In this document: positions 53,746 through 64,000 of the stretch, in pieces | How positions within the stretch are numbered: position 1 is the first letter of the stretch | Layout: every line of letters begins with the position of its first letter | DNA from: Sialis fuliginosa | Taxonomy: Eukaryota; Arthropoda; Insecta; Megaloptera; Sialidae | Length of the DNA stretch: 64,000 nt | Assembly: GCA_961205875.1 (NCBI GenBank) | Contig: OY540822.1 | Span: 4,280,501-4,344,500 of the forward strand | Reading direction: 5' to 3' | Notes under the pieces: generated by a model | What the model was told of the DNA's origin: nothing | Database searches by the model: none | The model's input: only the letters and a program-made list of their open reading frames with translations | Translations under genes and position numbers: made by a program

Positions 53746-54067
53746 TATTTGATATTATAATAATTACCTTCTTGTTCAAAATCTCGCAGTAAGTAAATTG
53801 ATGATATTTTAAAACTGCTTTTGACCTGAAAAAATTAATAATTCAATCAGTTTTATACAAGTATTTCAAATATTCAATGCAAGTATCTAATTATTTATAT
53901 AAATTTGCAAAAAATTTGAAAATTACTAATAATTGATTTAAATTTGTTAATACTCCATACAATTTCTAAACAAAATTTAAAGTGAAAATATTGAAAGAAG
54001 CAAATATTAGTATAGATTGATATAAATTTAAGTACAGGTAATCAGTATAATCAAACTTGGTTGCAAT

Positions 54068-55055
54068 TAGGGTTTGCAATCCCGCAATGCGGGATCCCGC
54101 ATTCCCGCGGGATCCCGTACGTTTTGGAGATCTGCGGATCCCGCACTGAAAATGCGGGATCCGCGCGGAATTTTTTGAACATTAAATTTGTAGGTCGCGT
54201 GCGTTTTGAATAGTTATAAAGCGTAAATATGGTTAAAAAAGGTAACAATTTTGAAAAAAAAAATTAAGGTTGAGATGACTGAATATGAAACTAGTGAAAT
54301 AAATTATATCTTGTTCACGATTAGTTAAGTGGTTACATACCTCCAGAATTAAAAAAAAAAACGTTCGAAAAATGTGACCGCGCAACCGATTAAAACATGC
54401 TAGAATTCGCGCGACTCAGGCGACGAAAGAAGCTCGAACAGCCCGCAGATTACAAAAAAAACATAAAAAATACGAAATACAAAAATTTTGAAGAAGGGCA
54501 GATTAAATGAAAGTTAACCACAAAAATTTAATACACAAAATTCGTGTTTTCTCAAAACTATCTTTTTCTATACGATCTACACGATATTTTTTTAACAGAT
54601 TGTCCCTAAAATGCAACCGTAAATAATGATATTTAGTTGTTTAGTTTTACGTGACATACCGTATATACCAGCGCGGCGTAAAAGGCGACCTACGTATAAA
54701 ACAAGGGCTAATTTATACGCAACGAAGGACTTAAAAAAATTGAAATGGATAATCGAACAAAAAGACAAAAGTAGTTAGAAACATCTTGTACTTGTACCTA
54801 ACATATTAGACAATCTCCTATTCACAGGTGTATTTTATGGATTTTACGTCGGTCTATACGGTACATGTTACGTTTATGTATTATATGTTACCGCTATGAA
54901 ACTATTTTTCATTATTTAATTGTCATGTTAACTAAATAATAGTAATTTTAAGCATGAATAATAAAAATTTTGGAAAAACTGCGGGATCCCGCGGGATTTG
55001 AAGATTTCCCGCAAAATTCCCGCGGGAAAAAAAGTATGCGGGATTGCAAACCCTA
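54068..55055. mobile_element. Non-autonomous hAT element with GC-rich ends
   Basis: 988 bp. Termini TAGGGTTTGCAATCCCGC and the exact inverse GCGGGATTGCAAACCCTA are flanked by a perfect 8-bp duplication GTTGCAAT (54060-54067; 55056-55063). About 100 bp inside each end is a dense cluster of GCGGGATCCCGC-type palindromes. The 700-bp interior is AT-rich and non-coding. Confidence 0.92.
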
Positions 55056-55063
55056 GTTGCAAT

Positions 55064-55620
55064 GAAAAGGGAAATAACAAGCCATGATTTTTATTTACAC
55101 ATATTCCCATATACAAACGTTATTTTCACCATAAACTATCTTATTTATTTTATTGTCTTTATCTTTATGTATCATGCCCGTATTTTAATGCCCTAAATTA
55201 AAGTTAACAGAAATATAGGAATGTTTCAAGCAAGTTAAAAAAATCTTTATGGTTTTATAAGAAACAATCACATTAAACATAAATTTACGATTTCGATTAA
55301 ATCCAGTTATTTTCAACCAGCTTTCAACATTTTTTTTATTTCAATATACCTAATATGTACCTAGGTATATATAAGGTATAATACTTGCATATTAATAAAT
55401 AAAAACAATAAATAAGGTTTATAAGGCTTTATTGAAATGATAACACATACATATCACTGTAAAAAATTTATTTAAAAACAATACATATAATTATTATAAG
55501 AAATTAAATAATGGACCTGTGAAAAATTATTATTCTGGAACAGAAAAAGTGGTTAATGCAAACAAAAATATTATAAACTAGTACATTATTAATCTAAAAA
55601 TATAATAATTTTAATACACA
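55064..55620. other. AT-rich non-coding stretch
   Basis: No recognisable feature. Confidence 0.4.
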
Positions 55621-55624
55621 AATT

Positions 55625-56447
55625 ATTGTATGTTATTGTTTTTTCTTTTTCAAAGATGTGTAGATGCAAAACATAATTGAATTAGTCCGAAATTTTTCTA
55701 AATTTATCGTATGATCTACACAAACAAACCATCGAGTATCTATTGAATCAGTTACTAAATTTTCAATATTTCGTTTTATATCTGTCATACTTGGGGATAT
55801 TTTAAAAATATGTAACACTATACATATCTTGAATTTTATGAAATGTATCAATTGCATTCACATTAGCATAAATTAATCGTCTATCATTATCAGTATCATT
55901 ATACTCTCTAAAATCGTTATATAAATGATATTCAGGGTCAATACCTGGTGATAAAAATGACTTCTTACAATTTTCACAACAATCAATACCCGGTTACATA
56001 AGATATTTATTGTTTTTCACCAGCTATTGAATCAGCAATATTATTTAATGGAATATCATTAATATCGATAAAGTCTGTTACAACGTTTGAAAGCCTTTTT
56101 TCGCTATTACTTGTTAAAAATACTCTGAAATTATCTAATAAAACACCTTCATCAGCTTGACAATTATTTTTTCTATTTGAAACTGAAACTAAACCATTTA
56201 AAACGGATGACTTCAAAGCAGCAATGAACTGATAGCAAGTAGGATTGGTATTTGTTACATCGTGCTGCCTAATTAAAGGGGCAGACACAGTTGGGACTTC
56301 CAAAAAAAGCTCTTTTTTATGATTTTTTTTTGGCCACGCATTAAAATAATTAATAACAAATATTTTTCCACATGACAGATATGTATTTACAGAAAACATT
56401 GTAATTTTTTTATGGAAAAATATTAAAAAATAAGTGGGATACAGCAA
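55625..56447 (-). pseudogene. P-element/THAP9-like transposase, C-terminal part
   Basis: The main frame is 56447-56007: FVINYFNAWPKKNHKKELF, then NPTCYQFIAALKSSVLNGLV and a Cys-containing linker. This matches the region after the GTP-binding insertion in P-element and THAP9-like transposases (the NPTxxQF..A.K motif). After a TAG near 55998 weaker frames continue (CCENCKKSFLSPGID, then NDFREYNDTDNDRRLIYA) down to about 55625, in the place of the P-type C-terminus. No THAP finger or catalytic core is present. At least two stops or frameshifts occur. Confidence 0.65.
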
Positions 56448-57186
56448 ATTTGGGAGGGGTCCAAAAAAAGTGTTTTGCCGTGATCACTGCTGCTCATCAC
56501 TAGATCATCTGAAATAAAAAAAAATAAAAAAGCGATCATTAGTTAATGACATAATGCTCCGGATGTACAAAGGGATTTGAAAAATTTTGAATTTTCACAA
56601 AATGGCGGATATTGAAAGTCAAAGTTCTTTATTCGACTAAAATTTCACTCGCATTTTCGGCTATAAAAAAAAAATAATCGTCCAAAAAAATCCTTCGTTC
56701 ATACGGAGAACAATTATGTATAGAATAAGTGAGAAAAATTTCAAACTGATCGGCAAAGCCGTTCTCAAGTTACAGTGATCACCGACTTCGAAAACATGGT
56801 TTCGAGAAAAACACGTTTAAAGTTTAGAGTACGATTTGCATGCAGATCAAAAATTTATTTTGGAACTTACACTGAATCGTCTATGGACAGGACATTTGTC
56901 TGAAATTTTCAGAGAATACTTTTGAAATATTCTACTTTGAGAAAATTGTTAGGTTATTGCGGGAGCAAGTTTAAATGAAACTACTCTGTACGAATGGTAC
57001 AATGCAAGTTTTCGTTTATTAACGTCCCTTAAGTTAGTTACATTAGTGAGTAACATCAACATCTAAAAAACCCTATACATAACACTCTGGTGCTAATTTG
57101 TTGTTACTCACTTGTTTATTTATACATAAATCAATACATTCGTATAATTACATTTATATGAAAATCTTAATTTCTTTCTAATGTCA
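56448..57186. other. Non-coding stretch
   Basis: AT-rich, with sentence-like TE non-coding sequence (AAATGGCGGATATTG, TTTCGAGAAAAACACG) but no ORF or paired ends that I can define. Confidence 0.4.
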
Positions 57187-57621
57187 TTAAGGAGAATATT
57201 TGTCGGGTGGTTTAATAATACGTTTTGAAGGAGTTCTCAAGTTTACTTGATCCTTTGCTAATAGCTCATTATTAAAATTAGGACTAATCTCCTCAGTAAC
57301 ATTGTCAGAATTAACAATTATTTTATTTTCGATTTCATTTACATTATTTTTTTAATCTATATTAACATTAATATTATCATTGTTTTTATTAACATCAATA
57401 GAATCTTGTTCACTCTCCTCTAATGGAGTGAATGAACGTCTTTTAACTGGACGTAATTGTTGAGCATGCTTATGTTGTAAGCCTCTTGGTGTATTCACGA
57501 TAAAAGTACTACTACTAGCCTGTTCTTTTACAGTACCAGGAGTCCACTTTCTTTCATTTCCATAATTCTCATTAACATATACCTTATCTCCCTCCTCTAT
57601 TTCTACTGGTCTGTCTTTTTT

Positions 57622-58895
57622 AGGTTTCCGTAGAAAACTAGGAAACCTTATAGTTTCGCCATGTCCGCCCGTCCGTCCGTCCGTCCGTCCTCAAAAATTT
57701 TAAGCCGATTAAGATGAAATTTGGTGTACATACGAAGACTGATAACCCAAAAACAGAAATGATAATATTTTTGAATAAAACATTTTTTTGACCCCCTTTC
57801 CATAGACTGAAAACTATTTTCAAAAAAAATTTTTCACTTAATACATTAAGTGGGATGTCTTTAGATAGGTCTCCTAAAATGCAATAAAAAATGCAATATG
57901 ACATTTTAATTTTAACCCTTCAGTCACGATATATTTGCGTTCAAAGTCGTGATAAAAGCGTCCCCCCCCCCTAATTTCTAAACTATCAATTTAAAAAATC
58001 TGAAAAAATTCATGAATGTAGCCTTTAATTAGTACTTCCACTGAAAATAATAACGAACACTGTCAAAAATATTTTGGACCCCCCCTCCCATAGACTGAAA
58101 AGTGAACTCACAATTTTTTTTTCACATATTCCATTGAGTGGGGGGTCATTGGATAGGTCTCCTAAAATGCAACAAAAAATGTTAAATGACCTTTTGATTT
58201 TAACCCTTCAGTCACGATATATTTGCATTTAAATGTCGTTATCAGAGCGTCCCCCCCCCCTTAATTTCTAAACTATCTTATCAAAAAATCTGAAAAAAAT
58301 TTAGAATGTAGCTTTGAATTAGTACTTCCACTGAAAATTATAACGAACACTCTCAAAATTATTTTGGACCCCCTTCCCATAGACTGAAAAATGAACTCAC
58401 ATTTTTTTTTACTTAACCCATTGAGTGGGTGGTCATTGGATAGGTCTCCTAAAATGCAACAAATAATGTTAAATGATCTTTTGATTTTAACCCTTCACTC
58501 AAGATATATTTGCATTTAAATGTCGTTATCAGAGCGTCCCCCCACCCTAATTTCTAAACTATCTATTCAAAAAATCTGAAAAAAATCAGAATGTAGCTTT
58601 GAATTAGTACTTTCACTGAAAATTATAACGAACACTATCAAAATTATTTTGGACCCCCTCCCATAGACTGAAAATTGTACTCAAATTTTTTTTCACTTAC
58701 CCCATTGAGTTGGGTATCTTTAGATAGGTCTCCTAAAATACAACAAAAAATGTTATATGATATTTTGATTTTAACCCTTCAGTCACGATATATTTGCATT
58801 TAAATGTCGTTATCAGAGCGTCCGTTGAAATAACTCTTGTTTATAAATCGTAATGACTACGGAAACCTATCATGTGCGTGCCCAACACGCACTTG
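57622..58895. mobile_element. Helentron-like non-autonomous element (HINE-type)
   Basis: It interrupts the Gypsy integrase. The left edge carries TAGGTTTCCGTAG (57621-57633), whose exact inverse CTACGGAAACCTA lies near the other side (58857-58869). The right edge continues with a 7-bp perfect hairpin, GTGCGTG-CCCAA-CACGCAC, about 10 bp before integrase sequence resumes. Between them are a CCGTCCGTCCG microsatellite and a 280-290-bp tandem array. A short inverted pair near both ends, internal tandem repeats and a 3' hairpin are the layout described for Helentron-associated elements (the DINE-1 group). The assignment is inference. Confidence 0.55.
57700..58830. repeat. Tandem array, period about 284-289 bp
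   Basis: The landmark AACCCTTCAGTCACGATATA recurs at 57913, 58202, 58489 and 58773. Each unit holds a poly-C tract, TTTCTAAACTATC, ATAACGAACACT and CCCATAGACTGAAAA. There are about 3.5 units, with the first truncated and most diverged. It lies wholly inside the insert at 57622. Confidence 0.9.
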
Positions 58896-59951
58896 GCCGT
58901 TTTATTTATTAATAATTTTAGATATTTGATTATTTTCAACAATATTAGAAGTTATAGGTTTAATTAGATCTAACTTATTGTTAGTACGCAACCTTCTGCC
59001 TAAAAATAATTTAGATGGTGTTTCACCGGTTGTGCTATGAACTGAATTTCTGTACATTATTAAAAAAATTTTAATGGCTAAGTTAAAATCTTCATTCTCA
59101 AATACTGTTTTCTTTAATACAGCTTTGAAAAGCTTTACTGATGCCTCAGCTTGACCATTAGAACTAGGAAAGTACGTTGGCGAAAATAGTTGTCCGACTC
59201 CATTGTTTTTCAAAAATACTTGAAAAGCACTGGAGTTGAAAGGTACCCCATTATCACTACAAAATTGTGCTGGTATGCCCTAACGAGCAAATAAACTTCT
59301 TAATATATTTATTACACCTTCTGCATTGGTACTCTTAACTTCAAATATTTCTGGCCATTTGGAATGTGCATCGTATATCACTAAAAACATACGACCTTTG
59401 AATGGACCTAGAAAATCAGCATGAATACGTCACCAGTTTTGCTTAGGCCACAACCAAGGTGAAATAATTTTTTTGCTTGGTTTTGCACTAACACAATTAA
59501 CAATCTTGATCTAATGATGTCGTTACGTAAACAGTGACAAGTTGATCCCTTAAATTGTTTTTCAGTTGATCTGCACAACCACAGTCCTTTGATAGGCGTT
59601 TTAATACTTGTACGAACTCAGCTATTGTTTTATTTGATTGTTGGAAACGTTTTCTAAATTTGTATCGCTCAACAATGGGCTATTTGACTAATTTTAGAAA
59701 ATCTTTTAAATGATTCTTTATTACATAATAAGCACACTACGTTGATATTTCGGGGAGATCTACTGTATTAACAATAAAAATCAATGTTAAAGTTTAAATT
59801 TCCAAAACCACGCCAAAAACGCTGTTTCTATCATGGCGCTGGTCATATGGCGCGTGTGACGTCACATGCATGTAAACAAGTTATTACATTAATAAAACTG
59901 TGCAGCTGAAGTGAACAGAAGTGAATTTCATCTTCAAATTTAGTGGATAGA

Positions 59952-62117
59952 ATGGTGTATAAATGGTGTGTAGTGCCACAATGTACAAATACGTCTATAA
60001 AAAGTCCAAACAAACTGTTTGTTTCTGTTCCAAAGAATCCCAAAAGACGAAAAATGTGGTTACAATTAGCTCAAAGAGATCCAACGAGTATTATATCGCA
60101 TACAAATGTTTTTATGTGTGAAGATCACTTTGATGTAAGTAATATTTAACTAGATAGTACGTAGCTAAAAATATCGTTTCTAATAAAACGAAATAACATC
60201 TTTAATACCTAACCTCTTAATATGGCTTAATTTTGCAGCATATAGGATTTCAAATGTTTTCTGTTATGTCGTTTATTAGCTATCTTTATAGTTTTATGTG
60301 CTGTCGTGTAATGTCTATTGTCTTTTCAAACATAATATAAGGTACTTCACTTATGTTATATCAGCAATAATGTTCATTGCAGATGGAAAAAGACATAATT
60401 AACTACATGCAATACAAGTGTTGCTTCAGTCAGACAACTAAATTTCATTGTCAAAAGGATCGCAAAAGACGGCTATCTGATGCTGGATTTTCTCGAGAAG
60501 TGTTCCTTAAAAGACAAAGAATTGATCTCGTCACAGAATCTCTGCAAAGTCAAAGTGCTACTGAAACCCATGCTGAAAGCTTACAAAAATAATATGATAC
60601 AAGAAATTATTGAGCCTGAAGGTATGTTATCTGTTTATTACAAATGTCATAATATAATGAATCGGTGCTAGCTTTTCAGGCTGTTGTACACGTTGTTTTA
60701 TTACTTTACTTGACGTTTCGACTCTCATGTCCGGAGTCTTCTTCAAAAGTGTTTCTGTGGACAACAGTCTGAAAAGCTACAGAAGAAAAATAATATAATG
60801 AAGTTTATGTTATTCACATTTAAATGAAGTAATTAATTTTGGATGTTTGTCTTTTCAGAATTACCAAAAACTCAAGACAAAGAAACTATCACCGACCCTA
60901 TCATAACTATAGAATAATCTGTTCAAGTAACAACAAAAGTGAATATGCATTATAGGAGCAAGGCTGTACAAACAAGATGCCAAAATCGCAGTATTTCTAC
61001 TTCACCATTTAAAGTTTCTACAACATCTCGTTTCACTTCGCCCTTTAAGATTGAACCATGCAATCTTCAACCATTACGGTTGAAAGTTGTTAAAGCAGTT
61101 AAGAGAAATATTGCCCTCGATGATGAAAAATCAGATAGTGATATTTCTTCTTTTGAAAGCAGTCATTTATCATCTTTTGTAGCTACATCATCATCAAGGG
61201 TTACTGACTCCGATAGTTATGTTACAGATACCAATGAGAATATTGAAAAATTTCAGTGTCTCAAAAATACTATGCGTGTAATTGAGAAGAAACCTTTGAT
61301 GTATGTTGGTATTTCCAAAGAATGTTATTTTTTAATTCAGTTGCTGCATAAACACACAGATATAAAAATAGAACACATTTTGCTATGTTTAAAAAAAATT
61401 AGATTGAATAGTACATTTTCTGAACTAGAGGATAATTTTGGGATATCATTATCCTATGCCAGTAAAATATTTTTAGAAAGCATACCAATAATAAGTAGTT
61501 TTTTAAGACCATTCATTGTAAACTTAGACAAAAAATTAATAAAAAAGAATCTTCCTATTGCCTTTAGACCTAACTATCATAATGTCAGCTGCATCATCGA
61601 TTGTCTAGAAATCGATATACAAAAACCATCAAAGGCTCTTCATCAGGCACTGACATGGTCGGAATATAAAAAGGGAAATACTGTGAAGTATTTAATATCC
61701 TGCACATCCTGCACGCCTAATGGTTTGGTTAATTACATTTCTCAAGGGTTCGGGGGTAGAACAAGTGATGTTACCATAGTAGAAAACTGTAACTTTCTAA
61801 ATGGATTACAACAGGGAACTTGCATCTTAGCTGACAGAGGCTTCAAGCACCTTCAACAGATACTTCAAGAAAAGGGCATGAAACTATTAAGGCCACCCAG
61901 TGTAAATGCTGGTGCAAAATTATCAAAAACTGAAGTTCGACAAACTAAAATAATCGCTAGCTTGCGACTTCATATTGAAAGGGTAATAAGGCGATTAAGA
62001 GAATTTCATATGCTAAAGCAACATTCAGTAATAAATACTAACCTACTTCGTGTACTTGATCATGTCATTATTATTGCATGTGCTCTAATAAATTTGCAGG
62101 ACTCTCTTATTAAATAA
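59952..62117 (+). pseudogene. ISL2EU-type THAP + DDE_4 transposase, three exons
   Basis: Exon 1, 59952-60134 (61 codons, donor GTAAGT), encodes most of a THAP zinc finger (VYKWCVVPQC ... FMCEDHFD). Exon 2, 60383-60621 (acceptor CATTGCAG, donor GTATGT), continues it (MEKDIINYMQYK). Exon 3, 60859-62117 (acceptor CTTTTCAG), carries the catalytic domain: CIIDCLEIDIQKP (first Asp), VKYLISCTSCTPNG, CILADRGFKHL (second Asp) and LHIERVIRRLREF (Glu). Two lesions are visible. The A-run 60585-60589 has one base too many, shifting frame to a TAA at 60590. A TAA at 60915-60917 lies in exon 3. Correcting the A-run count makes the exon 2/3 junction phase agree, which supports this model. Confidence 0.85.
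60668..60780. repeat. Hairpin insert in intron 2 with Penelope-like motif
   Basis: AGCTTTTCAGGCTGTTGT (60670-60687) pairs with ACAACAGTCTGAAAAGCT (60761-60778), 17 of 18 bases. Between them the minus strand reads GAAGAAGACTC ... GAGTCGAAACGTCA, a motif I recall from ends of Penelope-like elements. The insert lies wholly within intron 2 of the transposase gene. Confidence 0.6.
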
Positions 62118-62319
62118 TGTATCTAAATAATGTAAAATCTAAAATAATAATGTTTTATTTAATCACTAGCTGCATTGGCCCGGTGCGATGTTACCCGGGT
62201 TAAAATCATAGTGACCTAAATTAATAAAATATTGAAAACGTACATTATAGAATTATTTATTGCATGACAGTTATACGTCGCGGAAACAAAACACTATATA
62301 CAAATATTTATTTAGATTA
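62118..62319. other. Convergent 3' junction between the two ISL2EU genes
   Basis: About 200 bp separate the two stop codons. It contains TTTATTT/AATAAA-type polyadenylation signals and a short sequence (CTAGCTGCATTGGCCCGGTG) resembling the head of the repeat at 52888. Confidence 0.4.
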
Positions 62320-63746
62320 TCACAGACTAGTGTTACAATACAAAATAGGATATATATTTGTTTTCCAGAAAATAGCAAACTTTTTGATTAAGTTATTAAC
62401 ATAATCACTATCATATGTCACTAAAATAATGTCTACATTCTTTGTTTCTTCAAAGTTGCAATCAGCAACACAAAAATAGCATTTTTTTACACCAGTTGCA
62501 TACATTTGCAGTTGCACCTGTGCCTTATATTTTTCTGTGATAACACCATTTTTTGAATAATGGTTCTTGGTTTTTGCCTTGGTAGGACATTTTATTTCAA
62601 TAACGGCATCTTTCATTAAACCATCAGGAGACGCCGCAATCATGGGATTTTCTTGGCATACATAAAGCCCACATGAAGTGATTTTTGATTTTAATTTCTT
62701 ACCAACTGTCTTTCGGACGGATAATTCCAAATTTCGACCTCTTTTCACTGCAGCTGTATCAGGTATTTTTGCACCCATTATAGTAGCCACCAACGAACCA
62801 TCTGGTGTATGACAAATACTTAGTTCATGTGCCTTTGAAGCTGTGATACGGCCATATCGCATCTCATACCACAAGCTGCTCTTGTTCTGCCGCCTTGTTG
62901 CTTCTTCGATGGTACTTATCACAGCTTCAGTGAATGTTGCTTTCATCATGTCTACAAGCTTGTCTACATCTGCTTTAATTTCTGGGGATTTGTCGATTAT
63001 AAAACAGTGCAAGGAATACTGCATCACATCATTATGTTTAAAATCATGCTGATATTTTAGCAATTCACAGTTGTCAATTTTTCTTTTTTTGCTTTCTGAA
63101 ATAAATTCAAGATAAAGTGCTGATGTACTCGGTTTGTGCGGTACTTCTTTTTTCGACATTTGCTGCACAGTAATGTACTTCAGAGTAGTCCCTACTCTGG
63201 ACAAAGTAGACTTTTTCCAATAGCACTCTATTGATGTACATGCAGGTTCCTCACTGCGACGATGGACCCACATCAAAAACCAAACGCAATGCTTGCATCC
63301 GCCAGCTGAAGCAGCACAGTCGTGACACTGACAGCTAATAATTTCACTGTCATTTTCGTTTATAATCATAGTTACATTATATGCTTTGGTTCTTACATTA
63401 TGCTCTGGGCACATTTTACACTTAACTGTGCAAACCCCATGCTCTCGGTGTAGTTGGACGTAGCCAATAGCATCGTCTCCATAGGATTCCCTTGCAGACC
63501 TGTGAAACAAAAGCAAAGACCATGACAAAGAGAACTTGCATGAAATTTCTGAGATTTTACAAAAGTTCTGAATGATCATACATAAAGGTTTGTAAATAAA
63601 TAATTCCTGTGGTACTTACACTGCTGTTTTCACATTTTTAAGTTCCGCAGCATAGTAATCAGCGTTATTCTTAAAAAAAGTGCAACCATAAATGCGTCTA
63701 CCTTAGGTAGGTTACTGTTATCAGCTGCAACAAAATTTGATTCCAT
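62320..63746 (-). pseudogene. ISL2EU-associated YqaJ nuclease with SWIM finger, two exons
   Basis: Exon 1, 63746-63620, starts MESNFVAADNSNLPKVDAF and ends at a GTAAGT donor. Exon 2 is 63499-62320 with acceptor TTTCACAG. The joined product would be about 435 residues. A SWIM-type finger (CQCHDCAASAGGCKHC) is at about residue 100. The YqaJ exonuclease domain follows: SLWYEMRYGRITASKAHEL, ENPMIAASPDGLM, AVIEIKCPTKA and YKAQVQLQMYATG, the conserved PD-(D/E)xK-type Asp, Glu-x-Lys and QxQ residues. The only lesion seen is in exon 1: the T-run after GCAC is one base short, shifting frame before NNADYYAAELKNVKTA. Exon 2 is fully open. The role in transposition is unknown; phage YqaJ relatives are recombination exonucleases. 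Confidence 0.85.
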
Positions 63747-64000
63747 TTTGAAATTCGAAACGAATATTTATGCCACTAGTAATAAAACGTATCTAAAGTT
63801 ATCAGAAAACTGCTTCAGAAATAGCTCAAAGATCGAATATAAAACTTTGATATAACACACAGAAAGCATAAAACGCAAACTACAATCAGTAGAGGAAGCG
63901 TTGTTTACTTGCATGTGACGTCACCAGAGTTGCAACCAATCACATAGCGTTCCCGTCATAGATAAAAATTCAAAAATTATTTTTTTTTCGTGTAATTTGC

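Larger units (their letters stand above)
57187..59690 (-). pseudogene. Gypsy retrotransposon: gag joined to integrase, split by an insert
   Basis: Reading right to left: a gag scrap at about 59690-59515 (TIAEFVQVLKRLSKDCGCAD, then LRDQLVTVYVT), then at once the integrase (SPWLWPKQNW, HADFLGPFKGRMFLVIYDAH with the first Asp, QFCSDNGVPFNS second Asp, FPSSNGQAEASVKLFKAVL Glu). An in-frame TAA lies near 59281. The core ends ETPSKLFLGRRLRTNNKLDL at about 58905. After the insert 57622-58895 the C-terminal tail follows (EEGDKVYVNENYG, RKWTPGTVKE, SKRIIKPPDKYSP, stop at 57187), with one TAA near 57354. Protease, reverse transcriptase and RNase H are deleted. No LTRs were identified. Confidence 0.8.
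59800..63975. mobile_element. ISL2EU-type DNA transposon, nearly complete
   Basis: Two convergent genes lie between inverted repeats. The clearest pair is 59856-59879 and 63901-63924, TTGTTTAC(A/T)TGCATGTGACGTCAC, 23 of 24 bases. Weaker similarity extends outward (CATGATAGAAA vs GTCATAGATAA). The exact tips and target duplication were not fixed; about 59800 and 63975 are estimates. A THAP + DDE_4 transposase together with a YqaJ nuclease is the known protein pair of ISL2EU (Harbinger-related) elements. Confidence 0.8.

Noticed and set aside
57638..57904. 88-codon minus-strand ORF
   Set aside because: It runs from satellite sequence into the CCGTC microsatellite and ends in an RTDGRTDGR repeat; not a gene.
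62843..63052. 69-codon plus-strand ORF
   Set aside because: Antisense shadow of the YqaJ nuclease exon.

Overview
This window is eukaryotic. It is AT-rich, has GT-AG introns inside element genes, and is packed with transposable elements (TEs). Nearly every recognisable coding stretch belongs to a DNA transposon or a retrotransposon. I found no convincing host gene, no tRNA or rRNA gene, no CRISPR array and no bacterial-style operon. The mix (piggyBac, pogo/Tigger, Tc1, several hAT types, an ISL2EU/Harbinger-type element with THAP and YqaJ proteins, P-element/THAP9-like, BEL/Pao, Gypsy, Helitron/Helentron-like, Polinton-type integrase) fits an arthropod, most likely an insect. A hemipteran such as an aphid is possible, but that is inference.

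Layout. 1-1.5 kb: broken Polinton-type integrase (minus strand), an LTR-like stretch and an unrecognised ORF. 1.5-10.7 kb: a decayed copy of a large transposase/nuclease gene, split by about 6.6 kb of nested insertions. These include an almost intact BED-finger hAT with a perfect 8-bp target duplication, and a Mutator fragment joined to a DDE_4/SWIM transposase. 11.6-13.2 kb: a Tigger-like transposase fused to a Tc1 fragment. 13.2-17.5 kb: a piggyBac whose coding region was replaced in its middle by a TTF/ZMYM-type hAT, giving an in-frame fusion. 19.1-19.6 kb: a piggyBac-type MITE. 20-20.3 kb: a Helitron helicase scrap. 20.7-24.5 kb: a pogo element with two piggyBac insertions. 25.3-28.9 kb: a BEL/Pao pol interrupted by a truncated Gypsy element.

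29.8-36.5 kb holds the best-preserved element of the window. It is 5.9 kb long, has terminal inverted repeats of about 560 bp and an ATT target duplication, and carries an uninterrupted reading frame of about 1,480 codons. The protein combines N-terminal zinc modules, a transposase-like core, an XPG/FEN-like nuclease domain and a C-terminal Cys cluster. I assign it by inference to the Academ superfamily. It sits exactly between a 39-bp and a 68-bp tandem array. The decayed copy at 2-10.7 kb is a relative.

36.5-57 kb: mostly non-autonomous and decayed DNA elements (foldback elements at 39.4-40.8 and 50.6-52.1 kb, several MITEs, a hAT pseudogene, a Tc1-type element with double IR/DR ends, a P-element-like fragment on the minus strand). 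57.2-59.7 kb: a minus-strand Gypsy with gag joined directly to integrase. Its integrase is split by a satellite-bearing insert that looks like a non-autonomous Helentron. 59.8-63.97 kb: a nearly complete ISL2EU-type element with two convergent genes, a spliced THAP + DDE_4 transposase (plus strand) and a spliced SWIM + YqaJ nuclease (minus strand), each disabled by only one or two small lesions.
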